A DNA stretch of 16,100 bases from Dehalococcoidia bacterium (lineage in GTDB: Bacteria > Chloroflexota > Dehalococcoidia > UBA3495): positions 1 through 16,100 of the forward strand of contig JAPKDE010000040.1 of assembly GCA_028822675.1 (NCBI GenBank), in the 5' to 3' direction. Of the stretch, positions 1 to 6,488 are shown piece after piece; within the stretch, counting starts at the first letter, position 1, and each line of letters begins with the position of its first letter. Under the pieces are notes generated by a model. The model saw only the letters and a list, made by a program, of their open reading frames with translations, was not told the DNA's origin and ran no database searches. The translations under genes and the position numbers were made by a program.

Positions 1-2
1 GA

Positions 3-236
3 CGGGTTAACCTGTCTCGCAAAGCCCTGTTCGGCGATGACAGCCCGCCAGCCCCACGGCCTGATTCCGGACCCCCACGGGACGGGGGCGGCGGACGCGG
101 CGGCGATCGAGGAGGTCGTGGCCCAGGCGGACCTGGTCGAGGTCCTGGTGGCCCCGGCGGATCCGGCCCCAGTGGATCCAGCGGTGGTCGTCCCGGCGGC
201 CCCAGTGGCGGACGTTTCCAGGGTGGAAACCGCTAA
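3..236 (+). CDS. pnp: Polyribonucleotide nucleotidyltransferase (PNPase), C-terminal end only
   Basis: The 5' end lies outside the window; 77 residues remain. They begin RVNLSRKALFGDD, the closing strand of an S1 RNA-binding domain as it appears at the end of PNPase, the phosphorolytic 3'-5' exoribonuclease of the RNA degradosome. About 57 residues follow that are roughly half glycine (28 Gly by my count), mixed with Arg, Pro and Ser in GRGGDRGG, GPGGPG and GGRPGG units. This is an intrinsically disordered RGG-like tail, and such tails commonly bind RNA. The gene ends at TAA 234-236 and is followed 25 bases later by a strong terminator. Only the last S1 strand is visible, so another S1 protein such as RpsA or Tex cannot be excluded. 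PNPase is preferred because a Gly/Arg-rich extension right after the final S1 domain, upstream of dapB, fits it best. Confidence 0.7.
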   Translation, partial: RVNLSRKALFGDDSPPAPRPDSGPPRDGGGGRGGDRGGRGPGGPGRGPGGPGGSGPSGSSGGRPGGPSGGRFQGGNR

Positions 237-261
237 CCAGCCCCGGATTACTTAGCAAACC

Positions 262-302
262 AAGAGTCCTTCCAGCATCTGCTGGAAGGACTCTTTTATT
301 TT
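262..302 (+). terminator. Intrinsic terminator after pnp
   Basis: A perfect 15-bp inverted repeat (262-276 pairing with 281-295, arm AAGAGTCCTTCCAGC) encloses the four-base loop ATCT. The T-rich run TTATTTT follows. Position and strength fit a rho-independent terminator for pnp. The A-rich left edge means it could also work weakly on the other strand. Confidence 0.92.
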
Positions 303-549
303 CCCGGAATTAGGCTGCGTGCTATTATCGGGAGTGAGTTGGCTTGGGCGATTGAGCGTGGCCTGGGCGAGCGCGGGCGGGTTATCAACCCGGCCCTACG
401 AGTCCAGCGTCGCTTGGTTGCTCAAGGTCGCCTGATTGGAAAGAGACCTGATGTGGGTTTCATTCGGTCTTATATTTGCGGAGCTACATCATCACGGAAA
501 TTGAACCTCGATTGATGCCTTTAACGCCAGGTGGGAGATGGAGCTGAAT
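303..549. other. Intergenic stretch between pnp terminator and NHL lipoprotein gene
   Basis: No gene with a credible start is visible. One frame (303-515) stays open on the plus strand for about 70 codons but has no ATG or GTG start, no ribosome binding site and no family I recognise. The stretch contains the REP-like palindrome at 375-399 and ends in the ribosome binding region of the next gene. It may be decayed mobile or coding DNA. Confidence 0.5.
375..399 (-). repeat. REP-like palindrome, copy 1
   Basis: Read on the minus strand this 25-base unit matches the copy at 4141-4165 at 22 of 25 positions. It has the same plan: GTAGGG head, a GGGTT/AACCC inverted repeat, and a CGCCC end. It lies in non-coding DNA. 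Family membership comes from comparing the three copies within the window. Confidence 0.75.
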
Positions 550-996
550 ATGAATCGCATTTGGAAGATTCCTTATGTCGTAGTAGGCCTGGTCGTTTTC
601 ATGCTGGCCTGCGGGGAAGACGTCAGGCCCACCTTAGAGCCTGGATCAGGACCTACCGTAAGTCCCACATCGCGGCCTACCGAAAAAATTACCACCGGTG
701 CACTTCAAACCCAAAGTCCCATCTACGAAATAGAAAGCGTCTGGGGCAATAACCCAGCCTTTGAGGTCAGCTTTACATCCCCAAATGGAATCGCGATAGA
801 CAGCCAGGGCAATTTCTTCGTCTCCGAGGTAGATAATTCCCAAGTGCAGATCTTCAGCCCAGAAGGGGATTACATTGCCGAACTTGCTCCAGGAATCCTT
901 TCCAGTCCCCACGGCCTATCCTTCGACAGCCAAGGTAACCTATACGTAGCTGATACCGGCAATAATTCGGTGAATAAATTTACGTTGGCGAATTAG
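550..996 (+). CDS. Short NHL-repeat lipoprotein
   Basis: 148 residues from ATG 550. An in-frame ATG at 538 exists, but a GGAG at 540-543, six bases upstream, supports 550. Starting there also gives a clean signal peptide: MNRIWK, a hydrophobic stretch, then MLAC with Cys21 as the likely lipidation site. A Pro/Thr/Ser-rich linker follows (about residues 26-50), then one weak and two clear NHL units: SPNGIAIDSQGNFFVSE...VQIF and SPHGLSFDSQGNLYVADTG. NHL units are beta-propeller blades, and a closed propeller normally needs about six. This protein has two or three, so it is either a truncated gene or relies on oligomerisation. It is probably exported and anchored to the membrane; no function can be assigned. 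It sits alone between pnp and dapB beside a REP copy, which suggests an accessory insertion. Confidence 0.65.
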   Translation: MNRIWKIPYVVVGLVVFMLACGEDVRPTLEPGSGPTVSPTSRPTEKITTGALQTQSPIYEIESVWGNNPAFEVSFTSPNGIAIDSQGNFFVSEVDNSQVQIFSPEGDYIAELAPGILSSPHGLSFDSQGNLYVADTGNNSVNKFTLAN

Positions 997-1089
997 CGGT
1001 CTGGCATTAAGTGCGTTTGTCGGCAGTCGGTGTCACACCGCCAATGAGGGTAATTCCAGATTATCGAACCCTTGGTTCTTAGTGTATTA

Positions 1090-1096
1090 AAAGGAG
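1090..1096 (+). promoter_or_regulatory. Ribosome binding site that fixes the dapB start
   Basis: AAAGGAG ends five bases before ATG 1102. This favours 1102 over the in-frame TTG at 1072, which has no such signal and would add ten non-conserved residues before the Rossmann glycine motif. Confidence 0.85.
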
Positions 1097-1101
1097 TATT
1101 C

Positions 1102-1887
1102 ATGGCGTCTACAAAAGTTGTAATCAGTGGTATCACCGGCAAGATGGGTATTGAGGCCGTAGCAGCCGTCTGCCGAGAAGATGACTTGGAATTGGTTGGC
1201 GGCACCTGCGCGAAAAACCGGGGCGCGACGATGGAGACACCCGCCGGCGAAATAGCACTCTCCACAGATTTGGAAGCCCTGCTGGAACAGACCCATCCCC
1301 AGGTGATGTTGGATCTGACCAACGCTGCTGTGGCCATGGATGCTGCGGCCAAAGCTGCAGCCCGCAAGATAAACATTGTCATGGGCGCTAGCGGTTTCTC
1401 AGACGAGCAGCTACAACAACTTGAGGTTTTGGCCAACGACAACGGCATCGGCGTCATCGTCGCGCCCAACTTTGCTCTGGGAGCCATTGTCCTCAAGAAA
1501 CTGGCCGAGCAAGCAGCCCCGTATTTCGACTACGTGGACATCATCGAGTCCCACCACGAGGCCAAGATAGACTCGCCATCCGGGTTCGCCTTGAACCTGA
1601 TGCGCAGCTTGGGGGAGAACAAGCAGTTCACTCGCAACCAGCCCGAGAAAGAGAACCTGGCCAACACCCGGGGCGGCGAGTATAACGGCATCTCGGTGCA
1701 CAGCATCCGTATGCCGGGCAAGAGCGCCCACCATGAGGTGATCTTTGGCGCTGCTGGGCAGACCGTATCCATCCGCCACGACACCCTGGACCGGAGCTGT
1801 TACATGCCTGGCGTACTGCGTTGTATCCGCGACGTTGTGACCCGTCCTGGCCTTGTGATAGGCTTGGAGAACGTGCTTGGTATTTAA
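1102..1887 (+). CDS. dapB: 4-hydroxy-tetrahydrodipicolinate reductase
   Basis: 261 residues, usual length for the family. The cytoplasmic enzyme reduces the DapA product to tetrahydrodipicolinate with NAD(P)H, on the route to diaminopimelate and lysine. Visible landmarks are the N-terminal nucleotide-binding loop GITGKMG (10-16), APNFALGA (121-128) and the catalytic segment ESHHEAKIDSPSG (149-161) with His151/His152 and Lys155. The C-terminal part RGGEYNGISVHSIRMPG...HEVIFG and IRHD also fits DapB. Two family motifs deviate: PSGFA (159-163) where PSGTA is usual, and GASGFS where GTTG is usual. The rest is canonical, so the call is firm. The gene starts a dapB-asd pair, with 54 bases to the asd start. 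No promoter consensus was convincing upstream. Confidence 0.95.
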   Translation: MASTKVVISGITGKMGIEAVAAVCREDDLELVGGTCAKNRGATMETPAGEIALSTDLEALLEQTHPQVMLDLTNAAVAMDAAAKAAARKINIVMGASGFSDEQLQQLEVLANDNGIGVIVAPNFALGAIVLKKLAEQAAPYFDYVDIIESHHEAKIDSPSGFALNLMRSLGENKQFTRNQPEKENLANTRGGEYNGISVHSIRMPGKSAHHEVIFGAAGQTVSIRHDTLDRSCYMPGVLRCIRDVVTRPGLVIGLENVLGI

Positions 1888-1941
1888 CCAACGTTAAAGA
1901 CCGTTTTAGGCACGAATTTTACCGTAAATAGAGAATCACCA

Positions 1942-2985
1942 GTGCAGGATTTAACCATCGCCGTAGTTGGCGCCACCGGGGTGGTGGGCGCCGAATTTCT
2001 CCGCATCGTAGAAACCCGCTATCCCAACTTGCCCAAGCTAAAGTTGCTGTCATCCAGCCGGTCTGCGGGTAAGACCATCAAGGTGGGCGGACAAGACTTT
2101 GTTGTCGAAGAAGCCACGGTAAATTCATTTGACGATGTTGATGTGGCGTTTATTTCTGCCAACTCTGCGGTCAGCCATGAACTGGCCCCGGCCGCAGTGG
2201 CTGCCGGAGCGGTGGTCATCGATGATGGTTCTGCCTTCCGCATGGAAGATAATGTGCCGCTGGTGGTGCCAGAGGTCAACGGTGCCGATGTTGAGTGGCA
2301 CGAGGGAATAATATCTATTCCCAACTGCTCAACCACTCCCTTGGTGATGGCGGCCCACCCGCTGCACCAGGTAAACCCCATCAAACGTATCGTGGCTGAC
2401 ACGTACCAGTCGGTCTCCGGCGCTGGCGGCGGGGCAATGGCCAACCTGCGGGAGCAGTCGGAAAGGCTGCTCAACGCTGATTCCCTCACCAGCAAGTCTG
2501 GTCAAGGCCAGATCGCTTTTAACGTTGTGCCTCAGATTGACCGGTTCTTGGAGTCTGGCTACACCTTTGAAGAGCAGAAAATGCGGCAGGAGTCCCAAAA
2601 GATACTGCACGCACCGGAGATACAGATCTCTGCTACCTGTGTGCGCGTACCCGTCTATATCTCCCATTCAGCGTCGGTACACATAGAGTTCACGCGTCCG
2701 ATGCCGGCGGATGAAGCGACCGCGCTACTCAAGGCTATGCCCGGCGTAACGGTGCTCGATAACCCTGCGGCTGGCGAATACCCAATGCCCTGGGACGTGG
2801 CGGGCGAGGATGATGTGTTCATAGGACGCATCCGCCAGGATATGTCCCATCCCAACGGCCTGGTACTGTGGATTGTCTCTGACAACCTGCGCAAAGGAGC
2901 AGCGCTCAACTCCCTGCAGATTGCAGAGGAATTGGTCTCCCGTGGCCGCCTGAAGCCGAAGAACACCAGTGGAGTGACTAGCTAA
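1942..2985 (+). CDS. asd: Aspartate-semialdehyde dehydrogenase
   Basis: 347 residues from a GTG start (weak GAG eight bases upstream); the reading begins directly with the Rossmann motif AVVGATGVVG. The enzyme reduces aspartyl-4-phosphate to aspartate semialdehyde with NADPH, the branch point to lysine on one side and to threonine and methionine on the other. Seen in order: SSRSAGK (38-44, cofactor phosphate binding), Arg100 in the substrate loop, the nucleophile Cys129 in SIPNCSTTP, SVSGAGGGAM (157-166), EEQKMRQESQKIL (210-222), and RVPVYISHS with His242 as the acid-base residue. It ends with NLRKGAALNSLQIAEEL. It lies downstream of dapB and upstream of a terminator, so dapB and asd probably form one transcript. 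Threonine synthase at the other end of the window draws on the same intermediate. Confidence 0.95.
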   Translation: MQDLTIAVVGATGVVGAEFLRIVETRYPNLPKLKLLSSSRSAGKTIKVGGQDFVVEEATVNSFDDVDVAFISANSAVSHELAPAAVAAGAVVIDDGSAFRMEDNVPLVVPEVNGADVEWHEGIISIPNCSTTPLVMAAHPLHQVNPIKRIVADTYQSVSGAGGGAMANLREQSERLLNADSLTSKSGQGQIAFNVVPQIDRFLESGYTFEEQKMRQESQKILHAPEIQISATCVRVPVYISHSASVHIEFTRPMPADEATALLKAMPGVTVLDNPAAGEYPMPWDVAGEDDVFIGRIRQDMSHPNGLVLWIVSDNLRKGAALNSLQIAEELVSRGRLKPKNTSGVTS

Positions 2986-3033
2986 GGCCCCATAGGGGCG
3001 TTTTGGTTGCTCGCATAGACGGCCAAGGCCTGG

Positions 3034-3060
3034 AACGGCCAGGTTCTGGCCGTTTTTTCT
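3034..3060 (+). terminator. Intrinsic terminator after asd
   Basis: A perfect 9-bp stem (AACGGCCAG 3034-3042 with CTGGCCGTT 3046-3054) and the three-base loop GTT are followed by TTTTCTT, the final TT of the stem running into the T-tract. It separates the dapB-asd transcript from dapA. Confidence 0.9.
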
Positions 3061-3099
3061 TGCCTGGACCGAGAAGGTGCGATATCAGGTTTTCACGGG

Positions 3100-3105
3100 T
3101 ATAAT
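3100..3105 (+). promoter_or_regulatory. Candidate -10 element for dapA
   Basis: A consensus TATAAT lies between the asd terminator and dapA. No good -35 box is present at 16-18 bases spacing, and there is no TG extension. Transcription would start near 3112, giving a leader of about 85 bases. That leader contains a small hairpin (CGTCGT 3145-3150 with ACGACG 3156-3161). Confidence 0.45.
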
Positions 3106-3195
3106 GCAAAAACTTTCCAAGCTCAGATGCTTCTTGGTGAAAAACGTCGTAGGAAACGACGGGAGCGATGACTGGGGCAATGACAGGAGGCGGAA

Positions 3196-4092
3196 ATGCC
3201 AGAGATAGGTAGGCTACTCACAGCGATGGTTACACCCTTTGATGAGAAGGGCGCGGTCGACTTTGAGCAGGCTAAGCGACTGGCCCACGCTCTCCTAGAT
3301 TCCGGCAGCGACGGCGTTGTGCTGTCTGGCACCACCGGCGAGTCTCCGACCCTGACCACTGACGAAAAGATGCGGCTATTCAGTGAGGTCAAACAGTCGG
3401 TGGGCGAAAAGGGCGTGGTAATTGCCGGCACCGGAACTTACAACACTGCAGAGAGCATTGAGCTCAGCCAGGAAGCGGAGCGACAAGGCGTTGATGGCCT
3501 GCTGCTTGTTGTGCCCTATTACAACAAACCCCCGCAAGAGGGTATCTATCAGCACTTCAAGGCGATTGCTGGCAAGACCAACCTGCCTTGCATCGTCTAT
3601 AACATCATGGGCCGAACCGGCGTGAACATGACCGATGAGACGACGATTCGGCTGAGCCAGATCGACAACATCATCGGCACCAAAGAAGCCAGCGGCGACA
3701 TGAACCAGATCTCCCGCATCATCAGCGGCGCGGGTCCCGACTTCAAAGTCTGGAGCGGCGACGATAACCAGACCTTCTTGATTATGTCCATGGGCGGCTA
3801 CGGCGTGGTCAGCGTGGTGTCTCACCTTGTTGGCAACCAGATCAAGCACATGATGGGTCTGCTTCTGGAGGGAGACATAGAGGGCGCGGCTTCTGAGCAC
3901 CGCCGCCTGCTACCAATTTTCCTTGGCATGTTCACCGAGTCCAATCCGATCCCGGTCAAATACGCCGTGAACCAGGTTGGCATCAAGGTGGGCGGCCCCA
4001 GATTGCCCATGGTGCCCCCAAGTGAAAAAGCCATGGCTGAGGTCAACAAACTCCTGGAAGAATTCCACATTGACCTGCCGGTTTCAGCGTAG
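3196..4092 (+). CDS. dapA: 4-hydroxy-tetrahydrodipicolinate synthase
   Basis: 298 residues, standard length, with a strong AGGAGG (3185-3190) five bases before the ATG. This (beta/alpha)8-barrel aldolase condenses pyruvate with aspartate semialdehyde, the first committed step to lysine. Seen: GTTGE (45-49, with the catalytic threonine), PYYNKP (107-112), the catalytic tyrosine Tyr135 in YNIMGRTG with substrate-binding Arg140, and the Schiff-base lysine Lys163 in GTKEASGD. The usual YNxPGRTG carries Met in place of Pro here, a small deviation next to the active site. The C-terminal KYAVNQVG and GGPRLPMVPPSE also fit DapA. Related N-acetylneuraminate lyases share the barrel, but the pathway neighbours dapB and asd settle the assignment. 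The gene appears to have its own promoter, with transcription ending in a REP-derived hairpin. Confidence 0.96.
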   Translation: MPEIGRLLTAMVTPFDEKGAVDFEQAKRLAHALLDSGSDGVVLSGTTGESPTLTTDEKMRLFSEVKQSVGEKGVVIAGTGTYNTAESIELSQEAERQGVDGLLLVVPYYNKPPQEGIYQHFKAIAGKTNLPCIVYNIMGRTGVNMTDETTIRLSQIDNIIGTKEASGDMNQISRIISGAGPDFKVWSGDDNQTFLIMSMGGYGVVSVVSHLVGNQIKHMMGLLLEGDIEGAASEHRRLLPIFLGMFTESNPIPVKYAVNQVGIKVGGPRLPMVPPSEKAMAEVNKLLEEFHIDLPVSA

Positions 4093-4140
4093 CGATCAGA
4101 TAGTCTAAGTACATTACTTACGATTGGAAAACTGGGATTT

Positions 4141-4165
4141 GTAGGGGCGGGTTTCTAACCCGCCC
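4141..4165 (+). repeat. REP-like palindrome, copy 2
   Basis: A 25-base unit with head GTAGGGGCGGGTT, spacer TCT and tail AACCCGCCC. It is the most symmetric of the three copies in the window and is in inverted orientation to the copy at 4268-4292, 102 bases away. Confidence 0.85.
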
Positions 4166-4171
4166 TTTTTT
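4145..4171 (+). terminator. dapA terminator formed by a REP-like copy
   Basis: Within REP copy 2, GGGCGGGTT (4145-4153) pairs with AACCCGCCC (4157-4165) around the loop TCT, and six T residues (4166-4171) follow at once. This is a textbook intrinsic terminator 50 bases after the dapA stop. Confidence 0.8.
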
Positions 4172-4267
4172 CGTCAATCAAAGTTCGAGTGGCAGAGACA
4201 TTCCGAGGTAAAGTTGGCGGTCATCCGGAGTCGGGTTTACTCCTAGAGATTGGTTGCTGGATAGGCA

Positions 4268-4292
4268 GGGCAGGTTAGAAACCAGCCCCTAC
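4268..4292 (-). repeat. REP-like palindrome, copy 3
   Basis: The minus-strand reading matches copy 2 at 23 of 25 positions. The two differences fall opposite each other in the stem and create one T-T mismatch. No T-run follows it, so it is not a terminator by itself. Confidence 0.8.
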
Positions 4293-4302
4293 ACTGGAAG
4301 AT

Positions 4303-4341
4303 AAAAAAGGCCCAGGCGTGAAAACCGCCTAGGCCTTTTTT
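4303..4341. terminator. Bidirectional terminator between dapA and purA
   Basis: AAAAAAGGCC (4303-4312) pairs with GGCCTTTTTT (4332-4341), and AGGCG (4314-4318) with CGCCT (4326-4330). One C/A mismatch interrupts the stem and the loop is TGAAAAC. Flanking A and T runs make it functional in both directions. It lies 34 bases beyond the purA stop and backs up the dapA terminator. Confidence 0.9.
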
Positions 4342-4374
4342 CTTATTAAACTTTTGGACTTTGCCTGATTCCGT

Positions 4375-5661
4375 TTACGTAAAGACTGGTTCCACCTGGA
4401 TGGTCTCCTCGCGTCTTGGGCCGGTGGAGATGATCTGCACCTTGCAGCCAACCAACTCCTCGATACGCTTCACGTAGGCCAAAGCGTTGGCCGGTAGCTG
4501 TGACAATTCGGTGGCGCTGGCGGTGGGCTGATCCCAGCCGGGCAGTTCCTCATAAATCGGTGTGCAGCGAGCTAGCAACCCAGTGTTGGCCGGGAAGCGG
4601 TCTATCCGTTTTCCGTCAACGTTGTAGCCGATGCAGACCTTGACCGAATCAAAGTCGTCCAGGATATCCAGCCGTGTTAGCACTATTCCGGTGAACCCGT
4701 TCACCAGTTGGCTGTATTTTGCGGCCACGCCGTCGAACCAGCCGATGCGCCTTGCTCGTCCGGTTGTTACACCAAACTCGTGGGCTTTTTCTCGGATCTC
4801 GTCAGCCTCGTGCTCTGGGATTTCAGAGGGCATGGGCCCGCTGCCAACCCGAGTTGAGTAGGCCTTGAATACGCCCAGCACGCCCTTGATGGCTTGAGGG
4901 TTTAGCCCCAATCCGGTGCATGCACCACCGATGGACGGTGATGAAGACGTGACGTAGGGATAGGACCCGTGGTCAATATCTAGAAGGGTGCCTTGGGCGC
5001 CCTCCAGCAATATATTCTTGTTCTGGGCCAGTAGGTCTTGTACCAGTTGCTCGGTTGCCTTGGCATAGCGACCAATCTGGTCTGCCCAGAGATGGCATTT
5101 GGCTAGCACGTCATCCAGTAGGAGCGGTTCACCGCCGTAAATCTTGGTAATCAGGGCATTCTTGTGTTCCAAGAATTGCGTGACCATGGGCACAAGTGCG
5201 TCCCAGTCCAGTAGGTCACCCACACGGATGCCCATACGACCGGTCTTGTCCATGTATGCAGGCCCAATCCCTCGGCCAGTGGTGCCGATGGCAAATTCGC
5301 CCCTGGCTTCCTCTTCCAATCGGTCAAGGACAACGTGGTAGGGCATGATTACGTGGGCGCGTTCGCTGATGAACAGCTTGGATGTATCAATACCCCGAGA
5401 TGCAATCTCAGTCAGTTCACCGACCAGCACATCCGGGTCTACTACTACGCCATTACCTATGATTCCATAGACATCTGGCCAACAGATTCCTGATGGCACC
5501 AGATGCAATTGAAATGTTCCTTTATCGTTGACTACGGTATGCCCGGCGTTGTTACCGCCTGCATAACGCACTACGCTGTCAACATTTCCGGCAAGGTAAT
5601 CAATAATCTTTCCCTTGCCTTCGTCACCCCATTGGCCGCCAATTACGGCATATGCCGGCAT
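4375..5661 (-). CDS. purA: Adenylosuccinate synthetase
   Basis: 428 residues, normal length. The enzyme joins IMP and aspartate using GTP to give adenylosuccinate, the first of two steps from IMP to AMP. Seen: the P-loop-like start GGQWGDEGKGK (8-18) with catalytic Asp13, GGNNAGHTV with His41, TTGRGIGPAY, EGAQGTLLDIDHGS, VTSSSPSIGG, STRVGSGPMPSE, the GTP-side loop TTGRARRIGWFD, LTRLDILD, and the C-terminal STGPRRE. All family hallmarks are intact. The gene is monocistronic here: it converges on dapA at a shared terminator and diverges from yqeY across a 320-base intergenic region. No strong ribosome binding site precedes the ATG; an AGGA abuts it directly. A promoter candidate lies at 5723-5751. 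Confidence 0.97.
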   Translation of the reverse strand: MPAYAVIGGQWGDEGKGKIIDYLAGNVDSVVRYAGGNNAGHTVVNDKGTFQLHLVPSGICWPDVYGIIGNGVVVDPDVLVGELTEIASRGIDTSKLFISERAHVIMPYHVVLDRLEEEARGEFAIGTTGRGIGPAYMDKTGRMGIRVGDLLDWDALVPMVTQFLEHKNALITKIYGGEPLLLDDVLAKCHLWADQIGRYAKATEQLVQDLLAQNKNILLEGAQGTLLDIDHGSYPYVTSSSPSIGGACTGLGLNPQAIKGVLGVFKAYSTRVGSGPMPSEIPEHEADEIREKAHEFGVTTGRARRIGWFDGVAAKYSQLVNGFTGIVLTRLDILDDFDSVKVCIGYNVDGKRIDRFPANTGLLARCTPIYEELPGWDQPTASATELSQLPANALAYVKRIEELVGCKVQIISTGPRREETIQVEPVFT

Positions 5662-5722
5662 TCCTAATAGCCCGCCTTACAAAAAAACATACTCGTCCCC
5701 AGTAACGGGAAAGAGCAACAAG

Positions 5723-5751
5723 ATTATAGCAAAATCATTTTCTATGGGGAA
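5723..5751 (-). promoter_or_regulatory. Candidate purA promoter
   Basis: On the minus strand an extended -10, TGCTATAAT, has its TATAAT at 5728-5723. A poor -35 (TTCCCC, three of six matches) lies 17 bases upstream. The predicted start leaves a leader of about 55 bases before the purA ATG. Confidence 0.55.
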
Positions 5752-5843
5752 GGGAGTGCACACTACAGAAGCCATATTCAGTTTCTGGCCGATTAACGGC
5801 AAAATACACGACTGTTGCGTGGTTTTTATCCGAAAAACTAGGA

Positions 5844-5873
5844 TTAATACCAAATTTCGACGCCAACTATAAT
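5844..5873 (+). promoter_or_regulatory. Candidate yqeY-purQ promoter
   Basis: TTAATA (5844-5849, four of six matches to the -35 consensus) and a perfect TATAAT (5868-5873) are 18 bases apart. Transcription would start near 5880, about 100 bases before the yqeY ATG. Confidence 0.5.
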
Positions 5874-5981
5874 CGCCACGCCCGTTCTAGAGAGTAGAAT
5901 AAGAGCGCGGCCAGACAGACTCAGATAAAATCCGCCCATATTTTAATAATATTGGGTGATAGCACAGGACTGGTTTTCATC

Positions 5982-6431
5982 ATGACCCTCAGAGAAAAAC
6001 TGGAAGAAGACATCAAAGCATCCATGCGTAGCAGAGACCAGGCACGCCTGGATGCCCTTCGTTTCTTCAAGAACGCGGTTCTTGCAGTTGAAAAAGAACA
6101 GAAAAAAGGACTTGACGACGCCGGTGTTATCGATGTGGCCACAAAACAGGCCAGCGATAGGCGCGATAGCATCAAGGCTTTTGAAGAGGGCGGACGCGAC
6201 GTTATGGCAGCGAAAGAAGCTGCGGAACTCGTAGTCTTGGAAGAGTTCCTGCCACCCCAGATGTCCACTGATGAATTGACTGAGATCATCAAGGCTACCG
6301 CCGCAGAAGTTGGCGCAACCTCCATTCAGGACAAAGGCAAACTGATGGGTAAGCTCATGCCCCAGGTTCGCGGCAAGTCAGACGGTACCGTGGTCAATGA
6401 AATGGCTACTGAATATCTGAATTCCCTATAG
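5982..6431 (+). CDS. GatB/YqeY-domain protein
   Basis: 149 residues from ATG 5982. The in-frame TTG at 5952 is rejected because the conserved family start, MTLREKLEEDIKASMRSRD, begins here. The whole protein is the helical YqeY domain: LDALRFFKNAV, the central KQASDRRDSIKAFEEGGR with acidic AAKEAAELVVLEEFLPPQMS, then DKGKLMGKLMPQVRGKSDG. The domain matches the tail of the amidotransferase subunit GatB, which contacts tRNA. The stand-alone proteins are widespread, and a role in tRNA-dependent amidation is often proposed but not settled. The gene leads purQ by 57 bases, probably in one transcript. The nearest AGGA is 12 bases upstream, so initiation may be weak. Confidence 0.88.
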   Translation: MTLREKLEEDIKASMRSRDQARLDALRFFKNAVLAVEKEQKKGLDDAGVIDVATKQASDRRDSIKAFEEGGRDVMAAKEAAELVVLEEFLPPQMSTDELTEIIKATAAEVGATSIQDKGKLMGKLMPQVRGKSDGTVVNEMATEYLNSL

Positions 6432-6488
6432 AAATAAGGATTGGGATTAGGATCGAAACTAGGATAGAAGCGTGGTCGGTCTAATAAC

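Larger units (their letters stand above)
5662..5981. other. Divergent purA/yqeY intergenic region
   Basis: This stretch is more AT-rich than the genes around it. It holds no credible gene on either strand. One candidate promoter faces purA and one faces yqeY. I saw no inverted repeat long enough to call an operator or riboswitch. Confidence 0.6.

Noticed and set aside
7..258. Long open frame on the minus strand opposite the PNPase tail
   Set aside because: It is the mirror of a Gly/Arg/Pro-rich repeat with few possible stop codons; the translation is low-complexity and matches no family.
303..515. Open plus-strand frame of about 70 codons after the pnp terminator
   Set aside because: No ATG or GTG start, no ribosome binding site, runs out of a terminator hairpin and across a REP-like palindrome; no recognisable protein.
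993..1496. 167-codon frame antisense to dapB
   Set aside because: Lies opposite a well-conserved enzyme gene, has Ala/Ser/Thr-rich shadow composition and no conserved motif.
3106..3195. Possible lysine riboswitch before dapA
   Set aside because: The space after the -10 box is under 100 bases, and the multi-helix layout of the roughly 170-base lysine riboswitch is not visible.
4141..4292. Inverted REP pair read as the ends of a small insertion sequence or MITE
   Set aside because: The 102 bases between hold no gene and no target-site duplication is visible; the arms are also found singly at 375-399, so a REP/BIME explanation is preferred.
6438..6465. Repeated GGAT units before purQ
   Set aside because: Four GGAT words at irregular spacing (6, 6 and 11 bases) in a short gap; too small to separate from chance, and no known element matches.
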